A stretch of 64,000 nucleotides of DNA from Fodinibacter sp963800505 (GCA_963800505.1 CAWDBL010000026.1:66786-130785), one strand, 5' to 3'. Shown: positions 37,618-47,634, counted from the stretch's first letter. Translations and numbers: made by a program. Notes: generated by a model not told the origin, from the letters alone.

Positions 37618-39039
37618 CTACTCGGCGATGACGTCGAGGGTGTGCACGGTCGGGTCGGCCGCGTAGGCGATGCGACTGCCGGCCGCCCGGGCCGCCCGCA
37701 GGGCGTCGACGGCGGCGATGGTGACCTCCTCGCCAGGGGCCAGCACCGGGATGCCGGGTGGGTAGGGCGCGACGAGCTCGGCGCTGACCCGGCCCACGGC
37801 CCGCTCGACCTCCACGCGCTCGCGCGGGGCGAAGAAGGCCTCGCGCGGGCTGGTGACGGTGACGGGGTCGACCGCCCAGACCCCCGAGGTGACCACCGGC
37901 CGGGGGCTCCCCCGGTGCCGCTCGACCGACTCCACGAGCGCCACGGCGAGGTCGACCAGGCCCTCGTGCGTGTCGGCCAGGGTCACCATCGCGACGACGG
38001 TGTCGCGGTCGGCCATCTCGACCGGCATCCCGCGGGCCAGCAGGTCCGCCTCCACGGCGTTGCCGTCGGCGCCGGTGCCGGGGAGCACGAGGGTGAGCCG
38101 GGTGGGGTCGACCCCCGGGCCGTCGAGCACGACCAGCCCGGGCACCCGGGCGAGCCGCTCGCGCACCATGGCCACCGCCTCGATGACCGGGCCGAGCAGG
38201 GACTCGCCGTCGCGCTCGAGGAGGGCGCGCGCGGCATCGATGCTGGCGAGGATGGCGCCCGAGGGGCTGGTCGTGGCGGTCGCCTCCACGGCGGCGTCGA
38301 AGCGGGCCCGGCCGATGCGACGGCTGCGGGCCAGCACCAGGGCACCCTGCGACCAGGCCGGCAGGGCCTTGTGGGCGCTCGTGACCAGCGCGTCGGCGCC
38401 GGCGGCGAGCGCGTGCGGGGGCAGTGCGGGGTGGAACCCGAGGTGCGCGCCCCACGCGGCATCCACGACGAGCGGGATGCCGTGCCGGTGCGCCACCGTG
38501 GCCAGGCCGCGCACGTCACCCACGGTGCCGACGTAGGAGGGGTCGCCGACGAAGACGGCCCTGGCGTCGGGCGCGGCGGTGAGCGCCGCCTCGAGGGCGG
38601 CGGCGGTGACACCGGTCGGCAGCCCGGAGGTGGTGTCGACCTCCGGCCGCAGCCAGACCGGTTCGAGCCCCGCGAGCACCAGGCCGAGGAGCATCGAGCG
38701 GTGCAGTGTGCGGGCCACCACGACCCGGTCACCGGGGCGTGCCACGGCCAGCGCCAGCGCCTGGTTGCCGTGCGTCGACCCGCCGACCGAGAAGCGGCAC
38801 AGGTCGGCTCCCCAGAGTCGTGCGGCGCGCGCCTCGGCCTCGTCGACCACACCGCGGGCCAGCTTCATGGTGTCGAGGCCGGCGTAGAGCGGCACGTCGC
38901 CGGCGACGACGTCGCCGACCAGGTCGCGCCGCTGCTTGTGGCCGGGGATGGTGAAGGGTGTGGGCGCCTCCTCGTGGAAGCGCAGCCAGGCGTCGAGCAG
39001 CGGTGCCTCGCCACGCAGCCGGCGGGGGTCAGTGGGCAT
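37618..39039 (-). CDS. PLP-dependent Orn/Lys/Arg-type decarboxylase (fold-type I)
   Basis: The 473-aa protein starts at ATG 39039 (PTDPRRLRGEAPLLDAWLRF), 11 bp inside the end of the M20 peptidase gene. FTIPGHKQRRDLVGD (about 33) is the usual opening of the family. SVGGSTHGNQALALA (about 84) binds the cofactor phosphate, VDAAWGAHLGFHP (about 190) contributes the Asp that pairs with the pyridine nitrogen, and TSAHKALPAWSQGALV (about 220) carries the Schiff-base Lys. It lacks the N-terminal wing domain of the large inducible E. coli enzymes, resembling the short biosynthetic class that decarboxylates arginine, ornithine or lysine. The exact substrate is unclear. Overlap with the upstream peptidase gene suggests co-translation. 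Confidence 0.88.
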   Translation of the reverse strand: MPTDPRRLRGEAPLLDAWLRFHEEAPTPFTIPGHKQRRDLVGDVVAGDVPLYAGLDTMKLARGVVDEAEARAARLWGADLCRFSVGGSTHGNQALALAVARPGDRVVVARTLHRSMLLGLVLAGLEPVWLRPEVDTTSGLPTGVTAAALEAALTAAPDARAVFVGDPSYVGTVGDVRGLATVAHRHGIPLVVDAAWGAHLGFHPALPPHALAAGADALVTSAHKALPAWSQGALVLARSRRIGRARFDAAVEATATTSPSGAILASIDAARALLERDGESLLGPVIEAVAMVRERLARVPGLVVLDGPGVDPTRLTLVLPGTGADGNAVEADLLARGMPVEMADRDTVVAMVTLADTHEGLVDLAVALVESVERHRGSPRPVVTSGVWAVDPVTVTSPREAFFAPRERVEVERAVGRVSAELVAPYPPGIPVLAPGEEVTIAAVDALRAARAAGSRIAYAADPTVHTLDVIAE

Positions 39040-40210
39040 GCTCGGCCGCCCAGCCGGCGACGGCGTCGGTGAGGGCGACGGCATACCGGCGCACCTGGTC
39101 GAGGTCGACCCACTCGTCGGCGGCGTGCATGCCACCACCGTCGGGACCGCAGACGAGGGCCGGGATGCCGGCTGCCTGCCACAGCGGCGCCTCCATCCAG
39201 GCAGGCGCCGCAAACCGTTGCGGCACAGGGGTTCCGGGTGCTCGCTCGGCGAGTGCCGACTCCAGTGCGGCCGAGAGCGATGCGGCCGGGCCGGCGTCGT
39301 CGAGGCGCCAGGCCTCGCGGGCGATGAGCAGCCGGGCCGCGACGTCGACCTGCGGGTCGGCGGTGCGGAGGTCGTCGAGCAGCTGCTCGACCTCGGCGAG
39401 GGCGGAGTCGGCGCTCTCGCCGGGCACCGTGCGTCGCTCGACCAGGGCGCGGGCCGAGCGGGCCAGCACGAAGGGCGAGTCGCCGCCCGAGGCGACCGTG
39501 ACCATGAGCGAGGCTCCCCGGCCCGCGAGGGTGGCGTGCCGCTGCTCGACCGCGTGCAGGAGCCGGCCGAGGTGGGCCACGGCGTTGACGCCCTGGTCCG
39601 GCTGCGAGGAGTGGGCGGCCCGGCCGGTGAAGGTCACCTCGACCAGGGCGTAGCCACGCAGGCTCTCGGTGACGGCCAGCGAGGTCGGCTCCCCCACCAC
39701 GACGACGTGGGGGTGGATGCCGAGCCCGGGGAGGGCGGCCAGCACGGCCTCGGCGCCGGTGCTGGCGTCCTCCTCGTCCGCGACGAGCGCAAGCACCACG
39801 CGGCCGGGGGGCCGGCGCTCGGCGAGCTCCTCGGCAGCCACGACCATCGCCGCGACACCGCTCTTCATGTCGCTCGAGCCGCGACCGGCGAGCCGGTCTG
39901 CGTCGACGGCCGGGGTGAACGGGTCGGGCATGCCCTCGACACCGACGGTGTCGAGGTGACCGTTCAGGACCACGGTGGGGCCGGGCGACCCGGCTGGGCC
40001 GATCGCGACCAGGCTCGGGCGGTCGTCGCGACCCGCGGCATCGATGACGTGGGTGGTGAAGCCGCTGCGCTGCACCCGGTTCCGCAGGTGCGCGACGATC
40101 GCGGCCTCGCCGGCGGCGCCCGGGACCAGGCCGGGGTTCACCGAGTCGATGGCCACGAGCTCGGAAGTCAACGCGACGGCTCGCGCACCGAGGTCGTCGT
40201 CGCTGGCCAC
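39029..40210 (-). CDS. M20-family metallopeptidase (ArgE/DapE/ACY1 type)
   Basis: This 393-aa cytosolic zinc enzyme hydrolyses an amide bond, for example deacylating N-acyl amino acids or trimming peptides. GTG 40210 gives ASDDDLGARAVALTSELVAI. Metal and catalytic residues are in place: VLNGHLDTV (His and Asp, about 80), GRGSSDMKSGVAAM (bridging Asp, about 108), VADEEDASTGA (catalytic and metal Glu, about 143), VVGEPTSL (about 173) and a late His in GGMHAADEWV (about 365). The dimerisation insert lies between about 180 and 300. ArgE and DapE cannot be told apart from sequence, and no arginine or lysine biosynthesis genes are near, so a salvage role is likely. It is the first gene of a pair with the decarboxylase. 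Confidence 0.88.
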   Translation of the reverse strand: MASDDDLGARAVALTSELVAIDSVNPGLVPGAAGEAAIVAHLRNRVQRSGFTTHVIDAAGRDDRPSLVAIGPAGSPGPTVVLNGHLDTVGVEGMPDPFTPAVDADRLAGRGSSDMKSGVAAMVVAAEELAERRPPGRVVLALVADEEDASTGAEAVLAALPGLGIHPHVVVVGEPTSLAVTESLRGYALVEVTFTGRAAHSSQPDQGVNAVAHLGRLLHAVEQRHATLAGRGASLMVTVASGGDSPFVLARSARALVERRTVPGESADSALAEVEQLLDDLRTADPQVDVAARLLIAREAWRLDDAGPAASLSAALESALAERAPGTPVPQRFAAPAWMEAPLWQAAGIPALVCGPDGGGMHAADEWVDLDQVRRYAVALTDAVAGWAAEHAH

Positions 40211-40258
40211 CCGGCGACCCTACGCCGAGGTCTGTGCGGCATGCAGCGCAAGCGCCGG

Positions 40259-40336
40259 CGTCCCTCGTGTGACCTATTGGTCGATCTGGGGACGGGGCTG
40301 CGTCCCTCGTGTGACCTATTGGTCGATCTGGGGACG
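40259..40336. repeat. Two 36-bp nested-hairpin repeats (family A), 42 bp apart
   Basis: Copies at 40259-40294 and 40301-40336 are identical. Each has an outer stem CGTCCC/GGGACG and an inner GACC-TATT-GGTC hairpin. Two related copies sit at 57722-57757 and 57776-57811. They lie between the M20 peptidase start and the WXG100-like operon promoter. Confidence 0.85.
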
Positions 40337-40356
40337 GGTGTCAGCGTCGGCCGGGC

Positions 40357-40405
40357 CTGTGGGTAACTCGGCGGTCCCGACGCCGGACCTGCCTACAGTG
40401 GCGGG
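40357..40405 (+). promoter_or_regulatory. Leaderless-type promoter matching that of the FtsK-family gene
   Basis: CTGTGGGTAACT at 40357 and CCTACAGTGG at 40392-40401 are separated exactly as in the 21053-21101 promoter (35 bp between block starts), and the start codon at 40406 lies at the same 14-bp distance from CCTAC. TACAGT is the likely -10 element. TGTGGGTAA is a one-mismatch DnaA-box-like word. Confidence 0.5.
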
Positions 40406-40714
40406 GTGCCCCTGCGACCCGACCCGGAGCTCGCCCGCGCCGCCCTCGAGCGGCTCGACGCGCTGCGTGCCACCGTCAGCGCGGCCGAGGACGACGTGCT
40501 GGCCTGCCTCGTCGTCACCGGCGAGCCCAGGCCGCAGCGCGTGCTCGACGACTGGCTCGACCAGGTGGCCGACACCCTGCGGGCCCTCGGCGAAGACGCG
40601 GCCGACCTCGCCCCCGCGCTGGCCCGGCACACCGAGGGTCCGGCAGCTGCCGGTGAGCCGGCGGATGCCGGGGCTTCCACCGCGACGCCGGTGGACGTCG
40701 AGGACCGGTCGTGA
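40406..40714 (+). CDS. Small helical protein encoded with a WXG100-like protein
   Basis: The 102-aa product starts at GTG 40406 with no ribosome site and a probable transcription start at the start codon. It begins PLRPDPELARAALERLDALR and appears mainly helical up to residue 75, with an acidic Ala/Pro tail. It has no WXG motif or signal peptide. Its last codons overlap the next start (GTGA), so the two products may be made in equal amounts, as for secreted WXG100-type heterodimers. No named family recognised. Confidence 0.7.
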   Translation: MPLRPDPELARAALERLDALRATVSAAEDDVLACLVVTGEPRPQRVLDDWLDQVADTLRALGEDAADLAPALARHTEGPAAAGEPADAGASTATPVDVEDRS

Positions 40715-41232
40715 CCGTGGTGCCGGGCGACCCGGCATCCCTGTCGGCGTGTGCGGGCACCGTGCGCTCGGTGTCGCAGCGGCTCACCGACCGCGCGTCC
40801 GGCGTGCGCACGGCATCCGACGCCCTGCGTGAGGGGTGGGCGGGCCGCACCTCGGCGGCGACCCGGCGCCGCGGCGCTGACCTGGCCGCAGCCACGGAGG
40901 CCGCCGCCGACCAGCTCGACCGGGTCGGCCGCGTGCTGCAGGACCACGCGACCGACCTCGCCGACCTGGTGGCTCGCGGCCGATCGATCGAGGAGCGCGC
41001 TCGTGCGGCGGGGCTCGAGGTGCGCGAGGGCCGGGTCGAGATCGGCTGGGGGGTCACCGGCCCGGCCGACGCCGACGCCGACCGGGCGCGCGCGGCGACG
41101 CGGCAGGCGCTGCAGGCCGAGCTCGACCTGGTGCTCGCGCAGCACGTGCGCCGCCGCGACTGGGTGCTCGGGGTGCTGCGCGACTCGACCACCGGGCTGT
41201 CCGACCTGTCGCACCGGCTGCGCGGTGGGTGA
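40711..41232 (+). CDS. WXG100-like helical protein, candidate type VII secretion substrate
   Basis: The 173-aa protein (GTG 40711) reads TVVPGDPASLSACAGTVRSV, a long helix, then EGWAGRTSAA (about residues 43-52) at the helix-turn-helix bend where WXG proteins have Trp-x-Gly; here it is Trp-Ala-Gly. A second long amphipathic helix follows, continuing to an extended C-terminal coiled region. It is longer than the usual 100 aa, closer to the LXG/PE-like extended forms. Together with the preceding small gene and the FtsK-family ATPase at 21 kb, which has the same promoter layout, it fits a reduced type VII-like export pathway. No C-terminal YxxxD/E-type export signal is obvious. Confidence 0.65.
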   Translation: MTVVPGDPASLSACAGTVRSVSQRLTDRASGVRTASDALREGWAGRTSAATRRRGADLAAATEAAADQLDRVGRVLQDHATDLADLVARGRSIEERARAAGLEVREGRVEIGWGVTGPADADADRARAATRQALQAELDLVLAQHVRRRDWVLGVLRDSTTGLSDLSHRLRGG

Positions 41233-41268
41233 GAGGATTCCCGGACCCGACGAGCGAGAGGACGCCCG

Positions 41269-41760
41269 GTGCGACTGACGACGCGTGAGAAGCTGAACGG
41301 GGGCGTGGACGAGGTCCATGCCCTGCTCATCGACCCGGCCTTCCAGGAGGCCAAGTGCGCCGCCACCACGAACAACGGCGTCTACACCGTGAAGGTCGGC
41401 GGTGGCGCCGACGGGCACCGGGTGAACACCGAGCGTCAGCTGCCGTCCGACGGGCTGCCCGACATGGCCCGGTCCTTCGTGGGGGACCACCTCACCATCA
41501 TCGAGGTGCTCGACTGGAGCCCCTTGGGGCCGGACGGTTCTCGGGCTTCGATGGTCGACATCCACGTCAAGGGCGCGCCGCTCACGGTGAAGGGCACCGT
41601 GCGGCTCGAGCCCCACGGTGACGACACCGTGTGGCTGTTCGAGGCCAACCTGAAGGCGAACGTCCCGCTGATCGGCGGCAGGCTCGAGCGGGCGGCCGCC
41701 GAGCCGATCAACGCCGCCATCGGCATCGAGATCCGGCTGCTGCGGGAGTGGCTCGCCTGA
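41269..41760 (+). CDS. DUF2505 (START-like fold) protein
   Basis: The 163-aa product of GTG 41269 shows the DUF2505 pattern found in many actinobacteria: an N-terminal HALLIDPAFQEAKCAATT block, central beta strands and a C-terminal helix (RLERAAAEPINAAIGIEIRL). The fold is related to SRPBCC/START ligand-binding proteins; ligand unknown. It lies 36 bp after the WXG100-like gene and probably shares its transcript. A 22-bp palindrome terminates the unit. Confidence 0.85.
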   Translation: MRLTTREKLNGGVDEVHALLIDPAFQEAKCAATTNNGVYTVKVGGGADGHRVNTERQLPSDGLPDMARSFVGDHLTIIEVLDWSPLGPDGSRASMVDIHVKGAPLTVKGTVRLEPHGDDTVWLFEANLKANVPLIGGRLERAAAEPINAAIGIEIRLLREWLA

Positions 41761-41774
41761 TCCTCACCAACCGC

Positions 41775-41846
41775 GACTGATTGCGAATCTCCCACCCATC
41801 ACGGCCGGTTCAGGCCGGCTTTACGGTGGGAGATTCGCAATCAGTC
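41775..41846. terminator. Perfect 22-bp inverted repeat (family B) between convergent genes
   Basis: Arms at 41775-41796 and 41825-41846 are exact reverse complements beginning GACTGATTGCGAATCTCCCA. The loop contains a second hairpin (GCCGG...CCGGC). It sits 14 bp after the DUF2505 stop and 8 bp after the pruA stop, so it can terminate both. It is a mobile-looking copy of the element near 27.9 kb. Confidence 0.8.
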
Positions 41847-41854
41847 GGGGGTGC

Positions 41855-43483
<1,629 letters not shown>

Positions 43484-43633
43484 GCGGTGGGCTCCTCGTT
43501 TCGGGTCGCGATGTGGGGATCACCCCCACTCTCGCGCTGCGGCTTCGTGCGACGCAAGCCGCGGATGCCGGGTGGGGGTCTGCGAGTGCAGGGGTGGGGG
43601 TCTGCGGATGCCGGGTGGGCGCGGCAGGCGGGG

Positions 43634-44065
43634 TCAGGGCTGGTCGAGCAGCGCACGCACGGCGGCGAGCTCGGTGACGTCGTACCAGAGCAGGTCGGTG
43701 GGCTCGCTGCAGCCGGGCTCCTCGTCGATGTGGAACGACACGATGCGGCGGCGCTCGACGGGGGCCGTGAGCTCGACCCGGGAGGGCAGGTCGGCGGTGG
43801 TCGGGTACGCGACGACGGCCGCGTCGACGTCGGCGGCGGCCACGACGCGACGACGCCCCGCGGCCTCCGCCTCCGTGAGTGCCTCCTCGGTGGCCGCGAC
43901 CCACGCCGCGTGCTCGAGCTCCTCCTCGTCGGTGACCAGGCCCGGCTTGCCCAGGGCCGGCGTCACCGCGTGGGCGGGGCGTGGGGCCGGGCCGAGCGAC
44001 CGTCCCTGCGCCAACCCGGTGAGGTCAGCGGGGGTCAGCGGGAGGTAGACCCGGGTGAGCGGCAC
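43634..44065 (-). CDS. DUF6912 family protein
   Basis: The 143-aa product begins at GTG 44065 (GGAG upstream on this strand) with PLTRVYLPLTPADLTGLAQG. Blocks AHAVTPALGKPG (about 31), DEEELEHAAWVAATEEAL (about 46) and RRRVVAAADVDAAVV (about 70) match what I remember of DUF6912, a small actinobacterial family of unknown function often encoded near coenzyme or ribosome genes. No membrane segment. It lies 35 bp after the wax ester synthase gene and is probably co-transcribed with it. Confidence 0.75.
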   Translation of the reverse strand: MPLTRVYLPLTPADLTGLAQGRSLGPAPRPAHAVTPALGKPGLVTDEEELEHAAWVAATEEALTEAEAAGRRRVVAAADVDAAVVAYPTTADLPSRVELTAPVERRRIVSFHIDEEPGCSEPTDLLWYDVTELAAVRALLDQP

Positions 44066-44100
44066 ATCGGCTCCGATCGGTCGTGGCTGGGCGGCGCGGG

Positions 44101-45531
44101 TCAGCGGGCCCCGACGCGCGGGGCCTCGAGCAGCTCGTGGAGGGCGTCGACGACCCCACGGCCGAGCACGTCGGCATCCGGCATGGCGTCGCGGTCGGCG
44201 TACAGGCCGTAGTAGACACCGCCGTCGTACGACGTCAGCCCGATCGAGAGGGCCTGCCCCCGGCCCAGCGGGGTGACCGGGTAGGTCGAGACCATCCGGG
44301 CGCCGGCTGCGTAGAGCGGGGTCTGCGGACCGGGCACGTTGGTGATGACCAGGTTGTAGAGGCGCCGGGAGACCACACCGCCCAGCCGCGCGCCGAGCGC
44401 GTGCATGGTCGGCGGGGCGAAACCGCCCAGGCCGGAAAGGGTCTCGGCCGAGACCGCCCGACGCGAGCCGCCCTCCATCTGCTGGCGCATCGAGAACGCG
44501 ATCTGGTGCAGCCGCATCGACGGGCCGGGCTCCCCCACCGGCAGGTCGACGAAGCAGGCGGTGACCTGGGCGCCGGTCGGCGGGTCGTCGCCGTCGTGCA
44601 CGGACACCGGCACCATGGCGCGGATCGTCGTGCCGGGGTAGACGGACTCGCCGCGGGTGAGCAGCCACGAGCGGAACGCGCCGGCGACCGTGGCGAGGAT
44701 GACGTCGTTGACCGTGACCTCCTCGGCGAACGAGCCGCGGCCCAGGCGGGTGCGCACCTTGCGGTAGTCCTCGAGGTCGGTGCCGATCATGACGTAGCGG
44801 CGGGCCCGGCCGACCTTGGCGTTGAGCGGCGACTCGGGGGCGGGCCGGGCCGAGACCCTGGCCAGGGTCGAGATGACGTCGCCGGCCACACCGGCCACCT
44901 TGCCGACGGCCCGGGTGACGTCGCTGACCCCGTGCTGGACGGTCTCGACGACCTGGCTCGGGGTGCGGGCCGCCTCGGCGAGCGCTGCGACGACCAGCTC
45001 GGCACCGCTGGGCTCGGGCCGGGCCCGCCACTTCGTGAGCACCCCCTCGCTGGCCGTGGGGTTGCCGTCGACCAGGACGTTGCCGATGTCGACGGCGCTG
45101 ATGCCGTCGACCAGGCTGTGGTGGGTCTTGGTGATGATGGCGAAGCGGTTCTCGGCCAGCCCCTCGACGAGGTAGACCTCCCACATCGGCCGGCTGCGGT
45201 CGAGCGGTCGCGGCTGGATGCGCGCCACCAGCTCCTCGAGCTGCTCGTCGGAGCCCGGGCGGGGCAGGGCGCTGCGCCGCACGTGGTAGCTCATGTCGAA
45301 GTGCGTGTCGTCGACCCAGACCGGGTTGGCGAGGCCGCCGGGCACGGTCTTGATCCGCTGGCGGTAGCGCGGAACGTGCGCGATGCGCTGGCTGATGAGG
45401 GTCACGAGGCTCTCGTAGTCGAACCCCCCGGAGGGCGCGTCGAAGACCATCACCGACCCCACGTGCATCGGCGTCGCCGCGTCCTCGAGGTTCAGGAACG
45501 AGGTGTCGAGGGAGCTCAGCCGGTCTGCCAC
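44101..45531 (-). CDS. Wax ester synthase/diacylglycerol acyltransferase (WS/DGAT) family
   Basis: This 476-aa acyl-CoA-dependent acyltransferase makes storage wax esters or triacylglycerol at the membrane surface. It starts at GTG 45531 (ADRLSSLDTSFLNLEDAATP). The catalytic motif HHSLVDG (about residues 141-147, HHxxxDG) is complete. The N-terminal LSSLDxxFLxxE opening and the C-terminal NVPGPQTPLYAAGARM (about 378) and GQALSIGLTSYDG (about 408) blocks are typical. Length is normal for the actinobacterial Tgs/Ws proteins. It lies 13 bp after the CpaE-like gene but is functionally unrelated, so shared transcription is uncertain. Confidence 0.93.
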   Translation of the reverse strand: MADRLSSLDTSFLNLEDAATPMHVGSVMVFDAPSGGFDYESLVTLISQRIAHVPRYRQRIKTVPGGLANPVWVDDTHFDMSYHVRRSALPRPGSDEQLEELVARIQPRPLDRSRPMWEVYLVEGLAENRFAIITKTHHSLVDGISAVDIGNVLVDGNPTASEGVLTKWRARPEPSGAELVVAALAEAARTPSQVVETVQHGVSDVTRAVGKVAGVAGDVISTLARVSARPAPESPLNAKVGRARRYVMIGTDLEDYRKVRTRLGRGSFAEEVTVNDVILATVAGAFRSWLLTRGESVYPGTTIRAMVPVSVHDGDDPPTGAQVTACFVDLPVGEPGPSMRLHQIAFSMRQQMEGGSRRAVSAETLSGLGGFAPPTMHALGARLGGVVSRRLYNLVITNVPGPQTPLYAAGARMVSTYPVTPLGRGQALSIGLTSYDGGVYYGLYADRDAMPDADVLGRGVVDALHELLEAPRVGAR

Positions 45532-45543
45532 GGGCCTATCGTG

Positions 45544-46914
45544 TCAGACGGTCGGCCGGGGCAGTGGCACCCCGTGACGAGCGCGGACCGGGTCGCTCCC
45601 CGTGGCGCGCCGACCGAGTCGGGATGCCGAGCGGCGGCTGCCCGACGAGGGCGGCGCCACCCGTGGGTCGAGGGCCGCGGCGAGCTCGGCGACGGCCACG
45701 GTGAGGTCGGCCCGCGGTGCGAGCTCGACGAGCGACCGCCCCGCCAGCAGCGCCGCGTCGCACTCGTCGGGCGCCCACGGCAGGAAGCGCACGGCATCCA
45801 TGCCGGCGAACCGTCGCAGCACGTCGCTGATGGCGCGCTCGGGGCGACGACCCGCGACCGAGGAGCGCACCTTGGTGACCACGACCGTGGGCCGCGGCGA
45901 GGGGAGCACCGCGACGTCCTGGACCGCGCGGACCAGGCGCTGCAGCCCGACCGGGTCGGCGGCACCGACGACGACCAGGTGGTCGGCCACCTCGAGCGCG
46001 GTGAGGGTGGCGGCGTTGCGTCGGGGGGCGGCGGTGTCGTAGCTGAGCTCCTCGTCGTCCTCGACCGCGAACCCGGCATCGACGACGACGTGGTCGGCCA
46101 CCTTGCGCGCCAGCCGCAGGACGTCCTCGACCGCGGCGGTGCGCAGCTCGGGCCAGCGGTCGGCACGGGGCAGCCCGGTGAGCACCCGCAGGCCGGGGAC
46201 GACCTCGGGAGCGAGCCTGGCGAGGCCGGGCACGTCGAGGGTGCCCTGCTCCGAGGCCCGGGCCGCGGCGGCCACGCCGGGCGCCTCGTCGACCAGGCCG
46301 AGCACCTGCGCCACGCTGGCGCCCCAGGTGTCGAGGTCGACGAGCAGGGTGCGCACCCCGGCAGCGGCGAGCTGGGCGGCCAGGGTGACGGCGACCGTGG
46401 TGCGGCCCGGGGCCCCCGTCGGCCCCCAGACCGTGGTGACCGGGGTGTGCACCGGAGCGTCGTCATCGTCGGTCTGGTGGTCGAGGCGACTGCCGCGGGC
46501 GCCTGCTGGGACGGGGACGGCTGCCGCGGACGCCGGACCGTCGCCGACGGGGGTGCCGGTGGTGGCGCCCGCGAGGGTGACCAGGGCGCGAGCCACAGCT
46601 GGTGCGTCGTCGTCGGGGCGCAGGATCGTGGCGACGCCGAGCTGGCGCAGCCGCCGCTCGCCGTCGTCGTCGTCACCCGCCACCAGCGCGGCGACCCGCA
46701 CGCCGTGGCCGGCGAGGTGGCGCAGCGCGTCGCGGTCGAGCCCGCGCAGGTCAGGGGACACCACCGCCACGCGGGCGGCCCCGGCGGCGCCTGCTGACAG
46801 CAGCTCGGCGACGTCGGCGCAGCGGCGCACCAGGGTGACGTCGGGCGTCGCCTCGAGCACGCGCACGAACGCCGCCTCGAGGCGGTGTGTGACCGCCGTC
46901 AGGACGCTGGTCAC
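45544..46914 (-). CDS. CpaE-like pilus assembly ATPase (MinD/ParA superfamily)
   Basis: The 456-aa protein starts at GTG 46914, overlapping the SAF-domain gene by 4 bp. An N-terminal receiver-like domain (residues about 1-110, no conserved phosphate-acceptor context) precedes a MinD/ParA domain with the deviant Walker A VWGPTGAPGRTTVAVTLAAQ (about 160; Arg replaces the final Lys), TLLVDLDTWGASVAQVLGL (about 188), VADHVVVDAGF (about 272) and VADHLVVVGAADPVGLQRLV (about 305). CpaE/TadZ proteins place the Tad machinery at the pole or site of assembly. A Lys-to-Arg change at the P loop suggests weak or absent hydrolysis, consistent with atypical TadZ proteins. It is the likely partner of tadA/tadB at 18-21 kb. 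Confidence 0.82.
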   Translation of the reverse strand: MTSVLTAVTHRLEAAFVRVLEATPDVTLVRRCADVAELLSAGAAGAARVAVVSPDLRGLDRDALRHLAGHGVRVAALVAGDDDDGERRLRQLGVATILRPDDDAPAVARALVTLAGATTGTPVGDGPASAAAVPVPAGARGSRLDHQTDDDDAPVHTPVTTVWGPTGAPGRTTVAVTLAAQLAAAGVRTLLVDLDTWGASVAQVLGLVDEAPGVAAAARASEQGTLDVPGLARLAPEVVPGLRVLTGLPRADRWPELRTAAVEDVLRLARKVADHVVVDAGFAVEDDEELSYDTAAPRRNAATLTALEVADHLVVVGAADPVGLQRLVRAVQDVAVLPSPRPTVVVTKVRSSVAGRRPERAISDVLRRFAGMDAVRFLPWAPDECDAALLAGRSLVELAPRADLTVAVAELAAALDPRVAPPSSGSRRSASRLGRRATGSDPVRARHGVPLPRPTV

Positions 46915-47582
46915 GACGCCGCCGCCGACACCCCGCCGGGCACCGGCACGAGGGTGATGCGGGCACCGAGGTCGACGTCGGCGACCACCTCGGGCACGGA
47001 CTCGCGCGGCACCATCACGTGCACCGCGCGGGTCTCGGCGGACGCGCCCAGCACGGTGTCCTCGCCCGCCACCCGGACGACCGACACCGCCTCGAGCGCG
47101 CGCTCGGGCCCGGCGAAGGTGGGCAGGCCGACCGTGCTGCCCTCCTTGGGCCGGTTGACGTAGACGTCGACGACCGAGCCGGACGCGATGGCCGCGGCCG
47201 AGGTGGCGTCGACCAGCAGCGCCACCTGCTGCACGCCGACGTCGGCGGCTGATCCGACGCCGGACGCCGGGATCAGCTCACCGGGACGCAGCGAGCGCAG
47301 CGACCAGGTGTCGCCGGGGATGGCGCGGTCGGCCGGCAGGTAGCGCGCCGAGCCGTCGCCGAGCAGCACGTCGACCCGCACCACGTCGGCCTCGGTGAGC
47401 CGCTGGCCCGGGGCCAGGTCGCCCTTGGCGGCGTAGACCGGCACCCGGTCGTCGGCGCGCGCGACCACGACCGACCCCGCGACGGTGGAGACGAGCACGA
47501 GGAGGACTCCGACGAGGAGCCGGGAGTCACGCCACGACGGGGTGCGGACCCGGGAGGCGGTGGGGGTGGGCAGGTCGCTCAT
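46911..47582 (-). CDS. SAF-domain protein (CpaB/RcpC-like pilus assembly factor)
   Basis: The 223-aa protein starts at ATG 47582 (SDLPTPTASRVRTP). It has a single N-terminal membrane anchor (RLLVGVLLVLVSTVAGSVVV, about residues 20-39) and a SAF domain just outside it (VYAAKGDLAPGQRLTEADVV, about 48-67, and LRPGELIPASGV, about 98). This is the arrangement of CpaB/RcpC proteins, which act in the periplasmic or wall region of Flp/Tad pili. It lies upstream of and overlaps the CpaE-like gene (GTGA). The divergent small HTH gene starts 102 bp away. Confidence 0.85.
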   Translation of the reverse strand: MSDLPTPTASRVRTPSWRDSRLLVGVLLVLVSTVAGSVVVARADDRVPVYAAKGDLAPGQRLTEADVVRVDVLLGDGSARYLPADRAIPGDTWSLRSLRPGELIPASGVGSAADVGVQQVALLVDATSAAAIASGSVVDVYVNRPKEGSTVGLPTFAGPERALEAVSVVRVAGEDTVLGASAETRAVHVMVPRESVPEVVADVDLGARITLVPVPGGVSAAAS

Positions 47583-47634
47583 GCCGCCCGATTCTGGTGC
47601 AGGATGCCGGGCTCCGCCTCCGGAGCGAACGCGC

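Noticed and set aside
40259..40336. Pair of direct repeats considered as a short CRISPR
   Set aside because: Only two copies, a 6-bp spacer, no cas genes, and a palindromic structure with a second pair elsewhere.
43558..43620. Repeated GCGGATGCCGGGTGGGG words between pruA and the DUF6912 gene
   Set aside because: Short, imperfect and of low complexity; no clear hairpin or regulatory geometry.
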